NCBI GenBank assembly: GCA_030655075.1
Contig: JAURWE010000009.1
Span: 1-12,295 of the forward strand
Direction of reading: 5' to 3'
Source: Pararhizobium sp.
GTDB taxonomy: Bacteria; Pseudomonadota; Alphaproteobacteria; Rhizobiales; Rhizobiaceae
Length of the DNA: 12,295 bases
The notes under the pieces are model-generated. The model saw only the letters and a program-made list of their open reading frames with translations, was not told where the DNA came from and searched no databases. The position numbers were made by a program, and so were the translations under genes. Positions 1 through 8,138 of this stretch are shown piece after piece. Position 1 is the stretch's first letter. Every line of letters begins with the position of its first letter.

Positions 1-291
1 GCCGACTGCTCGCTCAATTATTTCGGTATCCGCGCCAGCGTTCCGCTCCGCGTCTGGATCGAAAAGGGATGGATCCATCCCGACGATCCGCGCGGCTGGT
101 TTCAATGGTATTGCCGCTATTATTCGGGCCGGCGGATGCCCGACGAGGATCGCCGCCAAATTGCGCGGTGGCGCGCGTTCCGGCGCCACGCCGCGCAAGT
201 GCGCAAGAATTGCGAGCCGGGCGATCCCTTTTGCCGGCCAAAGCAAAGGCAGGCGCTGCTGCATTGGGCGTATGATAGCCGCGATATCTGA
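1..291 (+). CDS. 3' end of an uncharacterised conserved protein (partial)
   Basis: An open frame enters from the left edge in frame 1 and ends at TGA (289-291), giving 96 C-terminal residues. The peptide is rich in aromatic and basic residues, including the segments WIEKGWIHPDDPRGWFQWYC and YYSGRRMPDEDR, followed by an arginine-rich helix and two cysteines near the end (CEPGDPFC). The regular Trp/Tyr pattern and GC-rich third positions look like real coding sequence, not a shadow. I do not recognise the family and assign no function. No membrane segment is visible in this part. The start lies outside the window. It is co-directional with the downstream metal transporter, but the gap of about 90 bases gives no evidence of an operon. 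Confidence 0.7.
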   Translation, partial: ADCSLNYFGIRASVPLRVWIEKGWIHPDDPRGWFQWYCRYYSGRRMPDEDRRQIARWRAFRRHAAQVRKNCEPGDPFCRPKQRQALLHWAYDSRDI

Positions 292-380
292 CGGCGCTTG
301 CGGCTTCGGCCAATGATCGCATTTCCCTTCGTCGCCGCGCGCATTATGTAGGCGCCGCAGATCAAGGGAGTTTCCGCCGC

Positions 381-1352
381 ATGCCGATCATGGCCGCCCG
401 CCTCTACAATAATGGCAAGATTGTCCGCGATATTGGACCCGACGAGTTGCTGCCCGAAGATTGCGCCGACGGCGATTTCTTCTGGCTCGGCCTTTACGAA
501 CCGACGCCGGGCGAGCTGGAGGGCATCGCCAAGCGCTTTGGCCTTCACCCGCTCGCGGTCGAGGATGCGCTGAAGGCGAACCAGTTGCCGAAGGTCGAGG
601 CCTATGGCGACCAGCTTTTCGTCATCACGCGCACCGCCAATCTCGACGCCGACACAATCCATCCGGGCGAGACGGCGTTTTTCCTCGGGCCGCATTTCTT
701 CGTCAGCGTCCGCCATGGCTCGGCGCGGACGCACACCGACATTCGCTCGCGGCTCGAAACGCTGCCGGCGAAGCTCGCGCATGGTCCCGACTATGTCCTT
801 TATGCCGTGCTCGATTTCATCGTCGACGGCTATTTTCCCGTCGTCGATGCGATCGAGGACCGGATGCTGCTCGTCGAGGAAAGCGTGATGGATACCCCGC
901 TCGACGCGGCCGAGATCCGCCACCTCTATTCACAGCGGCACGAAATCATCCGTTTCCAGCGCTTGGTAGGGATGATGAAAGAGGTCGCCGGACGCCTCGC
1001 GACTGAAGATGATCTGCCCAATATCGATACCGCAGTCCGCCCCTTCTTCCGCGACATCTGGGATCATGTCCAGCGCGCCGAATTCCGCCTTGCCGGGCTT
1101 CGCGACATTGCCGCGTCGGTCATCGAAACCAACGGGATGCTTGAGCAGCAACGGCAGGGCGTGATCACCCGCCAGCTCGCCGCCTGGGCTGCAATCCTCG
1201 CGGTGCCCACCGCGATTGCCGGGATTTATGGCATGAATTTCGAACATATGCCCGAACTCGGCTGGACCTTTGGCTATCCGCTGATCGTCGGCGCGATGGG
1301 GGGGATATGCCTTAGCCTCTATTGGCGCTTCAAGCATATCGGATGGCTCTAG
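381..1352 (+). CDS. corA: CorA-family magnesium/divalent cation transporter
   Basis: A 323-aa inner-membrane channel-type transporter of the CorA family, which moves Mg2+ (sometimes Co2+, Ni2+ or Zn2+) as a homopentamer. Residues 1 to about 255 form the cytoplasmic alpha/beta funnel and long helix. Two C-terminal membrane helices are seen at about 265-283 and 299-316. The signature GMN motif is intact at residues 284-286 (in IYGMNFEHMPELGW), and the protein ends with the usual short basic tail after the second helix. Length is normal for the family. The start at 381 is preferred because a purine-rich AAGGGAG lies about 10 bases upstream; an in-frame ATG at 390 is the alternative and is further from that site. 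It is a chromosomal housekeeping gene just upstream of the tRNA used as the integration site. Substrate specificity cannot be told from sequence. Confidence 0.95.
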   Translation: MPIMAARLYNNGKIVRDIGPDELLPEDCADGDFFWLGLYEPTPGELEGIAKRFGLHPLAVEDALKANQLPKVEAYGDQLFVITRTANLDADTIHPGETAFFLGPHFFVSVRHGSARTHTDIRSRLETLPAKLAHGPDYVLYAVLDFIVDGYFPVVDAIEDRMLLVEESVMDTPLDAAEIRHLYSQRHEIIRFQRLVGMMKEVAGRLATEDDLPNIDTAVRPFFRDIWDHVQRAEFRLAGLRDIAASVIETNGMLEQQRQGVITRQLAAWAAILAVPTAIAGIYGMNFEHMPELGWTFGYPLIVGAMGGICLSLYWRFKHIGWL

Positions 1353-1436
1353 GCTTTGCGACGCATCACTTGCCAGCGGCAGCAGCTTATGGCAGGGGCG
1401 CGCTTCCCGCACATGGCGACATAAGCGGCATGGGAG

Positions 1437-1512
1437 GGGCGCTTAGCTCAGTTGGTAGAGCATCTCGTTTACACCGAGAGGGTCGGCGGTTCGAGCCCGT
1501 CAGCGCCCACCA
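1437..1512 (+). tRNA. tRNA-Val (UAC anticodon), intact, host of the island
   Basis: A complete 76-nt cloverleaf including an encoded CCA end. The acceptor stem GGGCGCT pairs with AGCGCCC, the D arm is GCTC/GAGC with AGTTGGTA in the loop, the anticodon stem TCTCG/CGAGA encloses TTTACAC with anticodon TAC at 1470-1472, and the T arm GGCGG/CCGTC has loop TTCGAGC. It decodes valine GUA codons. Its last 50 bases are duplicated at 11205-11254, so the 3' half now present was most likely supplied by the integrated element, restoring a functional gene. Confidence 0.97.
1463..1512 (+). repeat. attL: left copy of 50-bp integration repeat
   Basis: Bases from the anticodon stem to the CCA end of tRNA-Val are identical to 11205-11254. 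The identity stops at both sides (1462 A against C at 11204; 1513 G against C at 11255). This placement in the tRNA 3' half is the classic target of P4-type integrases. Confidence 0.95.
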
Positions 1513-1938
1513 GTCTTTTGAGGGGCTTAGTGGTTTTTCAGCTGGGTAAGTTGAGGCGCGACACCCCTCTGGCCATCAGATGACCATCAGGCTGGGCTGG
1601 TGAGGTACGAATTCGGCATGATAGTGGCGGGACGTACTCGTGCGTTGATTTTATACCTTTCGTGGATGAGGTTTTCGAATTCTTGACGAAGTGTAGCGGA
1701 GGCCCGGCATCACTTTGAACCGAAAGCGATCCGCATTTAAGTTGCCAGCGCTGTTTTTAACGCTCGACTGTCATCCGCTCTTGCCTGTTCGCTACTGTCG
1801 GCAGATCAGGATCTATTCGTCGGAAAGAATGCGCGGCGCGACAACGATCATGTCCGCTATAGGCGTTCGCTAAGTTATGTGCGTCCGCGAGCGGATGCGG
1901 CGCCTCGCTGACGATCTAGATGGCGTTGCGGATCGGTG
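1513..1938. other. Gene-free left end of the island
   Basis: About 425 bases between the tRNA and the stop codon of the HEPN-like gene. I see no convincing open reading frame on either strand and no RNA gene. It holds the left arm-type repeats (1572-1591). A GAGGGG/CCCCTC inverted pair (1520-1525 and 1564-1569) lies between the tRNA end and those repeats. The rest may be attachment-site DNA plus eroded sequence. Confidence 0.6.
1572..1591 (+). promoter_or_regulatory. Left pair of putative integrase arm-binding sites
   Basis: Two tandem copies of a CCATCAG core, GCCATCAGA at 1572-1580 and ACCATCAGG at 1583-1591, have an 11-bp start-to-start spacing (one helical turn). The same doublet with the same spacing and orientation occurs near the other end at 11084-11104. 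Tyrosine integrases of this kind bind short arm repeats flanking the core att site, so binding by the island integrase is inferred. Confidence 0.6.
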
Positions 1939-2685
1939 TCACGCGTCCTCCGTTTCGTTTTCGCTATCAACGAGGGCACCTATTTCAGCGCGTAGGCCGG
2001 CAATTGAGTCTTGTCCCGGGTGATCCGAAAGCGTCGCGACGTTGAAGGTGGCACAATGGCGAAGATCGGCCATGGACATATAGGCTTTGTGGACGAAGTT
2101 CGCGGTTAGTTCTTCGGCATACGTGCCATATTCCAGTTCTTCCGTTACAGCGCTGTCGATCAGGAAGCGCTGATACAGCTCGGTGATGACTGGCTGCATG
2201 TGCTGCTCGATATTACGCACCTCGCGCATCATATCGAAAATTTCCTCATCGATCGCTTGCTGGTCGTTGAAGAATACAGTGCCCGTGGGATGAGCGATTT
2301 TGTTGCGCCGTTTCACGAATTTGGCGAACTCGCCAACCTGATCATTGTTACAGCCGATGAGCTTTAAAAAACGGAATATCTGCGACTCCTTCAACTTATC
2401 ATAGAATTTGAAGGGACTGTCGCAATCTGTGATCTTTCCCTCATCCTCGGCGCGAAAGCCGACCATGGCCATGTAAAATGCTTCGGGCCGGGCCAGCCTT
2501 ATCTGCCAGATCGAGAAGCTGACGAAGCTCATATATAGCAAGTGGAAAGCTAGGCTCGCGAACTCGTAGCGGCCCTGCTGATAGTTGCTTTCAAACGCCG
2601 ACCACAGGAACTGGAGATAGCTCTGCTCATTCGCTGCCGCCATCGAATAGGGCAGATATTCGTGGAGTTCGAGCGCCTCGTCCAT
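1939..2685 (-). CDS. HEPN-like accessory protein of the Type I RM operon (possible RNase)
   Basis: A 248-aa, mostly helical, soluble protein that I cannot assign to a named family. The key visible feature is RRNKIAH at residues 126-132: R127-N-x3-H132 matches the Rx4-6H active-site motif of HEPN domains, often seen as RN..AH, which form metal-independent RNases in toxins, PrrC/RloC anticodon nucleases, Abi proteins and CRISPR effectors. Two helices come before it (about 20-75 and 95-122) and a long helix follows (about 142-172), as expected for a four-helix HEPN bundle. The ATG overlaps the hsdMS stop (TGATG), and AGGAGG (2696-2701) inside hsdMS is its ribosome site, so translation is coupled. 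This placement is like PrrC beside EcoprrI, but there is no NTPase domain. RNase activity is inferred; a non-catalytic HEPN scaffold is the alternative. Confidence 0.7.
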   Translation of the reverse strand: MDEALELHEYLPYSMAAANEQSYLQFLWSAFESNYQQGRYEFASLAFHLLYMSFVSFSIWQIRLARPEAFYMAMVGFRAEDEGKITDCDSPFKFYDKLKESQIFRFLKLIGCNNDQVGEFAKFVKRRNKIAHPTGTVFFNDQQAIDEEIFDMMREVRNIEQHMQPVITELYQRFLIDSAVTEELEYGTYAEELTANFVHKAYMSMADLRHCATFNVATLSDHPGQDSIAGLRAEIGALVDSENETEDA

Positions 2686-5276
2686 CAGTCAGCGTCCTCC
2701 TCGGAATCGCGCTCAGCAGCCTTGCCCCATACACGGGCGATGGCCTGTTCGATCTTTGCTTTAAAGCGGGTTGTGAGTTCGCGGTTCGCGTTCACCAGCG
2801 CTTGCTCGCACTCGATTTCAGCGACGATTGCCTGCTGAGTTTCGAGCGGCGGGAGGGGAATTTTGATTTTTTCTAGATTCCCCTTCGTGATGTGGACCAA
2901 GCCAACGCCGCCATGCAGATTGTCTTCCACCTCATCAACAGCAGCATTGAGAATGTGCAGCATGAACGATTTTGCGGTCTGCGAGTCCTCCAGCAACACA
3001 CGAAAAATGTGCTGATTGAGGATTGCTTTTCCACCGTTCCAAATATGCGCGCCGAACGAGGTCCCGCGTGATCCTGACCAAGAGAAAAGTAGCTCTCCGG
3101 GTTCCACGATGAACTGGGATTTCACATCGCCCGAATAATAGTTTAAATTTGCAAATGGGTTGTTCAGGTTCTGAATGCGGATAATCGGCAAGCCGCCGCC
3201 TTCTTCCGATTCCCAATCAGAAGGTTTGAAAGCTCGGCCATTGATCAGACGACAACAGTCTCCAATGGCGACCATCGGCCAAGCTGGGTCGGCGGAGATG
3301 TGGGGGCGGTAGTTTTCGAGAACCATGCGAGCACCGTCGATAACCTTCTGGTATCCTTTTATCTCCGCGACCATGGCCTGCTGCACATCCAATGGCGGAA
3401 GGGGTATCTCCAACTCGCAAAACTTGGACTTCGAGATTTCCGCAAATGTGCCGCCCGTTGCCCACGCCTTCATTGTCGGCACTAGGCGCGTCAGCGCGAG
3501 TGCGACAAACTCTGAGCACGCGCGCTCGTGATCTTGCACCACAACATTCTTGAACCCCTGATTGGTCGCTATCGGAACACGATTGATGCCAATGCGCCCA
3601 ATGGTCGCTCGCGTAGATACGATGATCGAGTTTTCCGGAACCACCTTTGCCGACGAATTTGCTAGGCCAGCATCAGAGATCGTCCGCTTCGTATCCGTAA
3701 TTTGAGATATGAAATCGTCAGGCGGCAAATCGACCAGCGTCGCCCATCTGACGTCGCCGTCCCAATATTCGGGAATGTCGGTTTTTGGCGTGCCGCCACT
3801 TTCAACTTTGAACAAAGTGAGATCGCCGAGCGAAACTAGTGGAAACTCGGATTGCGCAGCTTCACCCTCACGATACCGTTCCCCGCTGAGGTTATATTCG
3901 CCACTTTCGGCAACTCGCTCCTTGTTGACCGCGAAACCCAGCGAAGGCTCCAAGGGCGCATCTATACCGCTGCGTGCCGCTGCCAGCCATGCGCCAACCT
4001 CGGCTTTCACCTGCGGCAATTGGCTGCCCTTCAGTGCGCGGCGCTGCGCGCCTAGGCCGAAGCCGTCATTCTTGACATTGAAGAAGGCGATGCTGTCGCT
4101 CGCTTTTGCGGCCGCGCGGTCGAGGATAAGGATCGATGTTTTTACCCCCGAATACGGATTGAACACACCCGCGGGCAGCGAGATGACGGCGGCGAGGTAT
4201 TTGTCCACCAGCATCCGGCGGAGGTCGCAATAAGCACTCTGGCTCTGGAAGATGATGCCTTCAGGCACGACGATCGCGGCGCGGCCCTTAAGACTCAGAT
4301 GCTCGGCAATATAATCGACGAACAGGACTTCGCTGCGCTTTGAGGGTACGCCAAAACGGTTGTGCGGTTTAATCCCGCCCTTCGGCGACATGAAGGGCGG
4401 ATTAGCGAGGATTACGTCCGCTGTTTCGTTCCATTTGTCGTCGCTTGTCAGCGTGTCGTATTCTTCGACCCTTGGGTCGGCAAAGCCGTGAAGGTAAAGG
4501 TTGACGAGGCTAAGCCGCACCATGTCCGGCGAGATATCATAACCCTTGATATTGAGCGCCAGCCGTCGGCGGTCCTCAGGCGTCAGAAGGTCGCCGGCAT
4601 AACGCAACGGGCTGTCCAGCGTCGCATCCGCCGCGTCGATTTCCGCGCCGTCGCCATTGACGCCGCCAGCATTGGTCGAGTTGGCTTTCAGGATGTGCTT
4701 GAACGACGAAATCAGGAAGCCCGCTGTGCCGCAGGCTGGATCGAGGATGACCTCGTCTTTTCTAGGGTCGATTATTTCGACCATGAAATCGATGATGTGC
4801 CGAGGGGTGCGGAACTGCCCAGCATCACCCTGACTGCCGAGCACCGAGAGCAGATATTCAAAGGCATCGCCCAAGCGCTCGCTATGATCATAGGTGAACC
4901 CGTTGATCTCGCGGAGGAAGCTGCGCAGTGTTTCGGGGTCGCGGTAGGGCAAAAAGGCGTTGCGGAAAATGTCTCGAAAAAGGACCGGCAACACCTCATT
5001 TTCTGGCATTTTTGCCAACGCCTCGGAATAGGTGTTGAGCATTTCCTGGCCGCCTACGCCGGGCGCAACAAGCTTTGCCCAAGCGTAACGTTCGAAATCG
5101 CCGGTGAAGAATTTCCGAGCGCCACCCATCTGTTCGGATTCAAGGTCCATGTCGTCCATGAACTTGTAAATGAGGGCGATAGTGATTTGTTCGACTTGGC
5201 TTTTGGGGTCGGGAACCTTGCCGACCAAAATGTCACGGCAAGTGTTGATGCGGCGCTTAGTCTCACTGTCTAACAT
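2685..5276 (-). CDS. hsdMS: Type I restriction-modification fused methyltransferase-specificity protein (HsdM-HsdS)
   Basis: An 863-aa fusion. Residues 1 to about 475 are HsdM: an N-terminal helical domain, then an N6-adenine methyltransferase with SAM-binding motif I ILDPACGTAGFL (177-188) and catalytic NPPF (292-295), ending with the YNLSGERY segment usual at HsdM C-termini. Residues 478-863 are a complete HsdS: the first target-recognition domain starts at FPLVSLGDL (478) and the second at WPMVAIGDC (666). Each is closed by a conserved helix entry IPLPPLxxQQAxVAEI (624-639 and 806-821). The protein should methylate adenine in a bipartite target and guide HsdR. The two recognition domains differ clearly, so an asymmetric target is expected. 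Start ATG lies 9 bases after the hsdR stop; its stop overlaps the next start. No internal stop or frameshift is seen at the junction, so the fusion looks genuine. HsdM and HsdS are usually separate proteins. Confidence 0.93.
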   Translation of the reverse strand: MLDSETKRRINTCRDILVGKVPDPKSQVEQITIALIYKFMDDMDLESEQMGGARKFFTGDFERYAWAKLVAPGVGGQEMLNTYSEALAKMPENEVLPVLFRDIFRNAFLPYRDPETLRSFLREINGFTYDHSERLGDAFEYLLSVLGSQGDAGQFRTPRHIIDFMVEIIDPRKDEVILDPACGTAGFLISSFKHILKANSTNAGGVNGDGAEIDAADATLDSPLRYAGDLLTPEDRRRLALNIKGYDISPDMVRLSLVNLYLHGFADPRVEEYDTLTSDDKWNETADVILANPPFMSPKGGIKPHNRFGVPSKRSEVLFVDYIAEHLSLKGRAAIVVPEGIIFQSQSAYCDLRRMLVDKYLAAVISLPAGVFNPYSGVKTSILILDRAAAKASDSIAFFNVKNDGFGLGAQRRALKGSQLPQVKAEVGAWLAAARSGIDAPLEPSLGFAVNKERVAESGEYNLSGERYREGEAAQSEFPLVSLGDLTLFKVESGGTPKTDIPEYWDGDVRWATLVDLPPDDFISQITDTKRTISDAGLANSSAKVVPENSIIVSTRATIGRIGINRVPIATNQGFKNVVVQDHERACSEFVALALTRLVPTMKAWATGGTFAEISKSKFCELEIPLPPLDVQQAMVAEIKGYQKVIDGARMVLENYRPHISADPAWPMVAIGDCCRLINGRAFKPSDWESEEGGGLPIIRIQNLNNPFANLNYYSGDVKSQFIVEPGELLFSWSGSRGTSFGAHIWNGGKAILNQHIFRVLLEDSQTAKSFMLHILNAAVDEVEDNLHGGVGLVHITKGNLEKIKIPLPPLETQQAIVAEIECEQALVNANRELTTRFKAKIEQAIARVWGKAAERDSEEDAD

Positions 5277-5285
5277 GGGGGCTCT

Positions 5286-7835
5286 TTAAGGGAGGAATGG
5301 GTTCAGGGACACATAGTCTTTAATATATTCCGGGATGCCTCTGCGCCATTTTTCAGGAACAGCGCGCAGGTCCGTTATCCTGAAACTGGGATTCACATTC
5401 AAATCAGCGAAATGGCCGTCGTCGATGGATTTTCGGACGCTCGCATCTTTAATGTAGGCTTCAAAGAAATAGCGCATCTCGCGTAGGCGATCCGCCTCTT
5501 CTGGCTTCTGGTCGAGCAAGAATTTTTGGAATTCGTCGTCGATAAGCTCGTCTTTGGATCTGAACCGTGGAATGTGGCCGAACGCCTTTTCGATGATCTC
5601 GCGGATTGTGAGACGGCGGTCCAGACCGGCGGCGCGCCGCAGCTTGTCTAGGGTGAAAAACTCGTCGGGCTTGTCGAACAGTTCTTCGACCACACGTCGG
5701 ACGGCGGCTTCCCAATTCTGCTGTTCGACCATCGCTGCGAGTGCCGGATCGGCGCGCGCCATGTCCTCGAACTTCTGGAACAGTTCGCGATCGACCCGCA
5801 TCCCTTCCGCGCCGATCTGCTGCTCCTTTTGAGTCGCGATGCTGTCGGGCTGAAAGCTCTCGTGGGAGTAGCCGCGCTTCGGAGAGTCGACGCCGCTGGT
5901 AAGGGGCGACGTGGTGGGCTTCGGCAGCTTCAGCGCTTCGTCATACTGGAACTTCTCTTCGAAATATTCGCAGTTGGCGAAGAAGTCGAACAGGCGGAAT
6001 TCGGTCTTTTGGAGTTCGGTGCTGTCAGCTTTGCGTTCGAGATCGCGCATCTCCTCCGCGAATCCGTGCTTGCGCGTTCCCCGCCCCTTCATCTGAACGA
6101 ACTCTGAGGGGCTGAAAATCGGGCGCATCATCGCCAAATTCAGGATGTCAGGGCAATCATATCCGGTCGTCATCATTCCCACGGTTACGCAAACCCGCGT
6201 TTTGCTAGTGACGTAGCTTTCGTCGAAATTGCCGCGTCCGCCTAGATTGTTGTTTGCAAACTGTACTGTCATGGTCTGGGCGTTCATCACTTCACTGGTG
6301 ACCTGCATGGCAAAGTCCGACTGATATTTTCGGGGCCAGATCGCATCGGCCATCTCGTTCAAAACCTGCGCTAGTTTGGCTGCATGATTCTGGCTGACGG
6401 CAAAGACAATTGATTTGCCGAACTCGCCGGTCACCGGATCTTGCAAGCCGTGCTTCAGGAAGGTTTCGCAAAAGACGTCGTTGGTGGCTTCGGCAAAGAA
6501 CTTCTTCTCAAAATCTCGGCCTGCGTAAGCCTCCTTTACTTCGTTCCCGTTGTCGCCGGTCGTTTCCACGACATATCCGTCGTCGGAGAGGAGCTGAGTC
6601 GTGATTTCAGTGCGAGCATCAATCACATAAGGGTTGATCAGATATTCTTCGCGCACACCATCCAGCAGGGAATAGCGGAATGTGGGCTCCCCGCTATCGC
6701 ATCCGAAGATGCGATAGGTGTCGAGCATCATCCGCCGCTCGGTCTCGCGCGGATCGCGGGTCGACGTACTGCTTTTAGATTGCTTGAGATAGTCTTTTGG
6801 GGTTGCGGTCAGGCCGAGCTTGTAGCCCACAAAATACTCGAACACGGCTCGGGCATTTCCGCCGATCGACCGATGCGCTTCGTCCGAGATCACCAGATCG
6901 AAGTCCGTCGGGGCAAAAAAGCGGCGGAACTTGTCGTTGAAAAGCAGCGATTGAACCGTGGTCACGACGATATCGGCCTTGCGCCAGTCGTCTCGCTGCT
7001 CCTTGTAGATGACGCAGGTGAAATCATTCTTGAGCAGCGCCTTGAACGCCTTGTCGGCCTGTACCTCCAGCTCGATACGATCGACCAGAAACAGGACGCG
7101 GCGTGCGTTGCCTGTTTTCAGGAACAATTTGATAATCGCGGCAGACGTCAGCGTCTTTCCGGTGCCGGTCGCCATTTCGAACAGGAAGCGAACCGCGCCC
7201 TTCCTCGCGTCACGCTGGACGGCCTTAACAGCTTTCTTCTGATAGTCGCGAAGGAACCGGAGCTTAGTCTTTTCGAGGAAAGTCCGTCGTTCGCCCTCAT
7301 TCTTCCATCCAGCTTCATTGGCGTAGCCCGGCATTTGCGTGAGGGCGATATAGTCTCGCTCGACTAGCTCGTTAGCGAGGCGTTCCGCGTCGGGCTGAAA
7401 CGCGTGGTGGTCTTTGATCGCATCGGGGCTGGGAAACTTGGATATGACGCTGGGATTTCCCTGATTCAGGTCCCAAAGATAATGGATGTTACCGTTAGAT
7501 AGGATCACAAAGCGAGCATTCTGCTCGCGCGCGTACCGGCGCGCCTGCTCTTTCGCTGCCAGCGGATTTTTACCCTCAGACTTCGCCTCTAGGACGATGA
7601 GCGGTCGACCATCCTGATCGAGAAGCAGGAAATCGATGAAACCGTTCTTCACGGTTTCAAAATCCTCTCCGAGAGCATCGATGTCGGCCCGAGTGATTTT
7701 AGTGTTTGGCTCCAGAACTATGTTGGCCGGACCAGCCTCATCGGCAAAGAACCGCCATCCGGCTTCTTCAAGGAGCCGGTTGATCTTTATCCTCGCTGTA
7801 GCTTCTTTGGCTGCCAATGTTCGATCACCCCGCAC
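5286..7835 (-). CDS. hsdR: Type I restriction endonuclease R subunit, EcoEI-like (HsdR)
   Basis: An 849-aa ATP-dependent translocase-nuclease that cuts unmodified DNA with the HsdM/S partner. Domains in order: N-terminal PD-(D/E)xK nuclease with D68 and VLEAK (E83, K85); superfamily 2 helicase with Walker A ATGTGKT (222-228), DEAH (318-321), TATP (343-346) and motif VI-like QMKGRGTRK (581-589); a C-terminal region typical of EcoEI-type R subunits, which presumably docks on the methylase. All key residues are intact and the length fits the EcoEI type, shorter than EcoKI-type HsdR. It is the first gene of the minus-strand hsdR-hsdMS-HEPN operon. The start is uncertain: GTG at 7835 lacks a clear ribosome site, and an in-frame TTG a few codons on is possible. 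The divergent upstream region is rich in inverted repeats that may regulate it. Confidence 0.95.
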   Translation of the reverse strand: MRGDRTLAAKEATARIKINRLLEEAGWRFFADEAGPANIVLEPNTKITRADIDALGEDFETVKNGFIDFLLLDQDGRPLIVLEAKSEGKNPLAAKEQARRYAREQNARFVILSNGNIHYLWDLNQGNPSVISKFPSPDAIKDHHAFQPDAERLANELVERDYIALTQMPGYANEAGWKNEGERRTFLEKTKLRFLRDYQKKAVKAVQRDARKGAVRFLFEMATGTGKTLTSAAIIKLFLKTGNARRVLFLVDRIELEVQADKAFKALLKNDFTCVIYKEQRDDWRKADIVVTTVQSLLFNDKFRRFFAPTDFDLVISDEAHRSIGGNARAVFEYFVGYKLGLTATPKDYLKQSKSSTSTRDPRETERRMMLDTYRIFGCDSGEPTFRYSLLDGVREEYLINPYVIDARTEITTQLLSDDGYVVETTGDNGNEVKEAYAGRDFEKKFFAEATNDVFCETFLKHGLQDPVTGEFGKSIVFAVSQNHAAKLAQVLNEMADAIWPRKYQSDFAMQVTSEVMNAQTMTVQFANNNLGGRGNFDESYVTSKTRVCVTVGMMTTGYDCPDILNLAMMRPIFSPSEFVQMKGRGTRKHGFAEEMRDLERKADSTELQKTEFRLFDFFANCEYFEEKFQYDEALKLPKPTTSPLTSGVDSPKRGYSHESFQPDSIATQKEQQIGAEGMRVDRELFQKFEDMARADPALAAMVEQQNWEAAVRRVVEELFDKPDEFFTLDKLRRAAGLDRRLTIREIIEKAFGHIPRFRSKDELIDDEFQKFLLDQKPEEADRLREMRYFFEAYIKDASVRKSIDDGHFADLNVNPSFRITDLRAVPEKWRRGIPEYIKDYVSLNPFLP

Positions 7836-7874
7836 CGCGCGGTAGCAGTTCCCCGGGTCAAGGCGAAAGGCAAA

Positions 7875-7889
7875 TTTGCTCGCAGCAAA
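7875..7889. promoter_or_regulatory. Inverted repeat just upstream of hsdR
   Basis: TTTGCT-CGC-AGCAAA is a perfect 6-bp inverted repeat with a 3-base centre, flanked by further A/T complementarity after one mismatch. It lies 40 bases before the proposed hsdR start, where it could be an operator or a leader hairpin. Confidence 0.45.
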
Positions 7890-7930
7890 CTTGGAAAGGC
7901 TTACGATGCAACATTAAGTCTAAAAGTCAG

Positions 7931-7948
7931 ACGGCAGGTATTTGCCGT
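7931..7948. promoter_or_regulatory. Inverted repeat in hsdR upstream region
   Basis: ACGGCA-GGTATT-TGCCGT is a perfect 6-bp inverted repeat around a 6-base spacer. It is a candidate operator or RNA hairpin in the hsdR leader. Confidence 0.4.
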
Positions 7949-7979
7949 TGCAGTCGCGGCAGCCGTAGCAGATGCATGG

Positions 7980-7996
7980 CAAGCATATATTGCTTG
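7980..7996. promoter_or_regulatory. Operator-like palindrome with AT-rich centre
   Basis: CAAGCA-TATAT-TGCTTG is a perfect 6-bp inverted repeat around TATAT. Shape and AT centre resemble binding sites of dimeric HTH regulators, and the centre could overlap a -10 element on either strand. The bound protein is unknown. Confidence 0.45.
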
Positions 7997-8000
7997 AAAT

Positions 8001-8024
8001 GCCGGGCATCAACGGTGCCTCGGC
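8001..8024. promoter_or_regulatory. Strong imperfect hairpin in hsdR upstream region
   Basis: GCCG-GGCATC pairs with GGTGCC-T-CGGC around a three-base AAC loop: ten pairs (one G:T) with a single bulged T. No T tract follows on either strand, so it is not a standard intrinsic terminator. It sits 4 bases after the preceding palindrome. Confidence 0.4.
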
Positions 8025-8119
8025 AGATACATACCCCGTTTCAAGATGGCGTCGAGCTCCGACTGCGACCGTATCCACATGATGCTCCCGCATTTGCTGA
8101 ATGGCAGTCAGGTCAATCT

Positions 8120-8138
8120 AAACCGGGTAACCCGGTTT
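8120..8138. promoter_or_regulatory. Perfect 19-bp palindrome, GGGTnACCC family
   Basis: AAACCGGGTAACCCGGTTT has 9-bp perfect arms around a single central base. The core CGGGTnACCCG recurs at 9701-9711 and in 11160-11174, suggesting a shared binding site for an island regulator (inference). Confidence 0.5.

Noticed and set aside
120..1412. Several frames antisense or out of frame to corA
   Set aside because: The CorA frame is full length with intact family motifs; the others are high-GC shadows.
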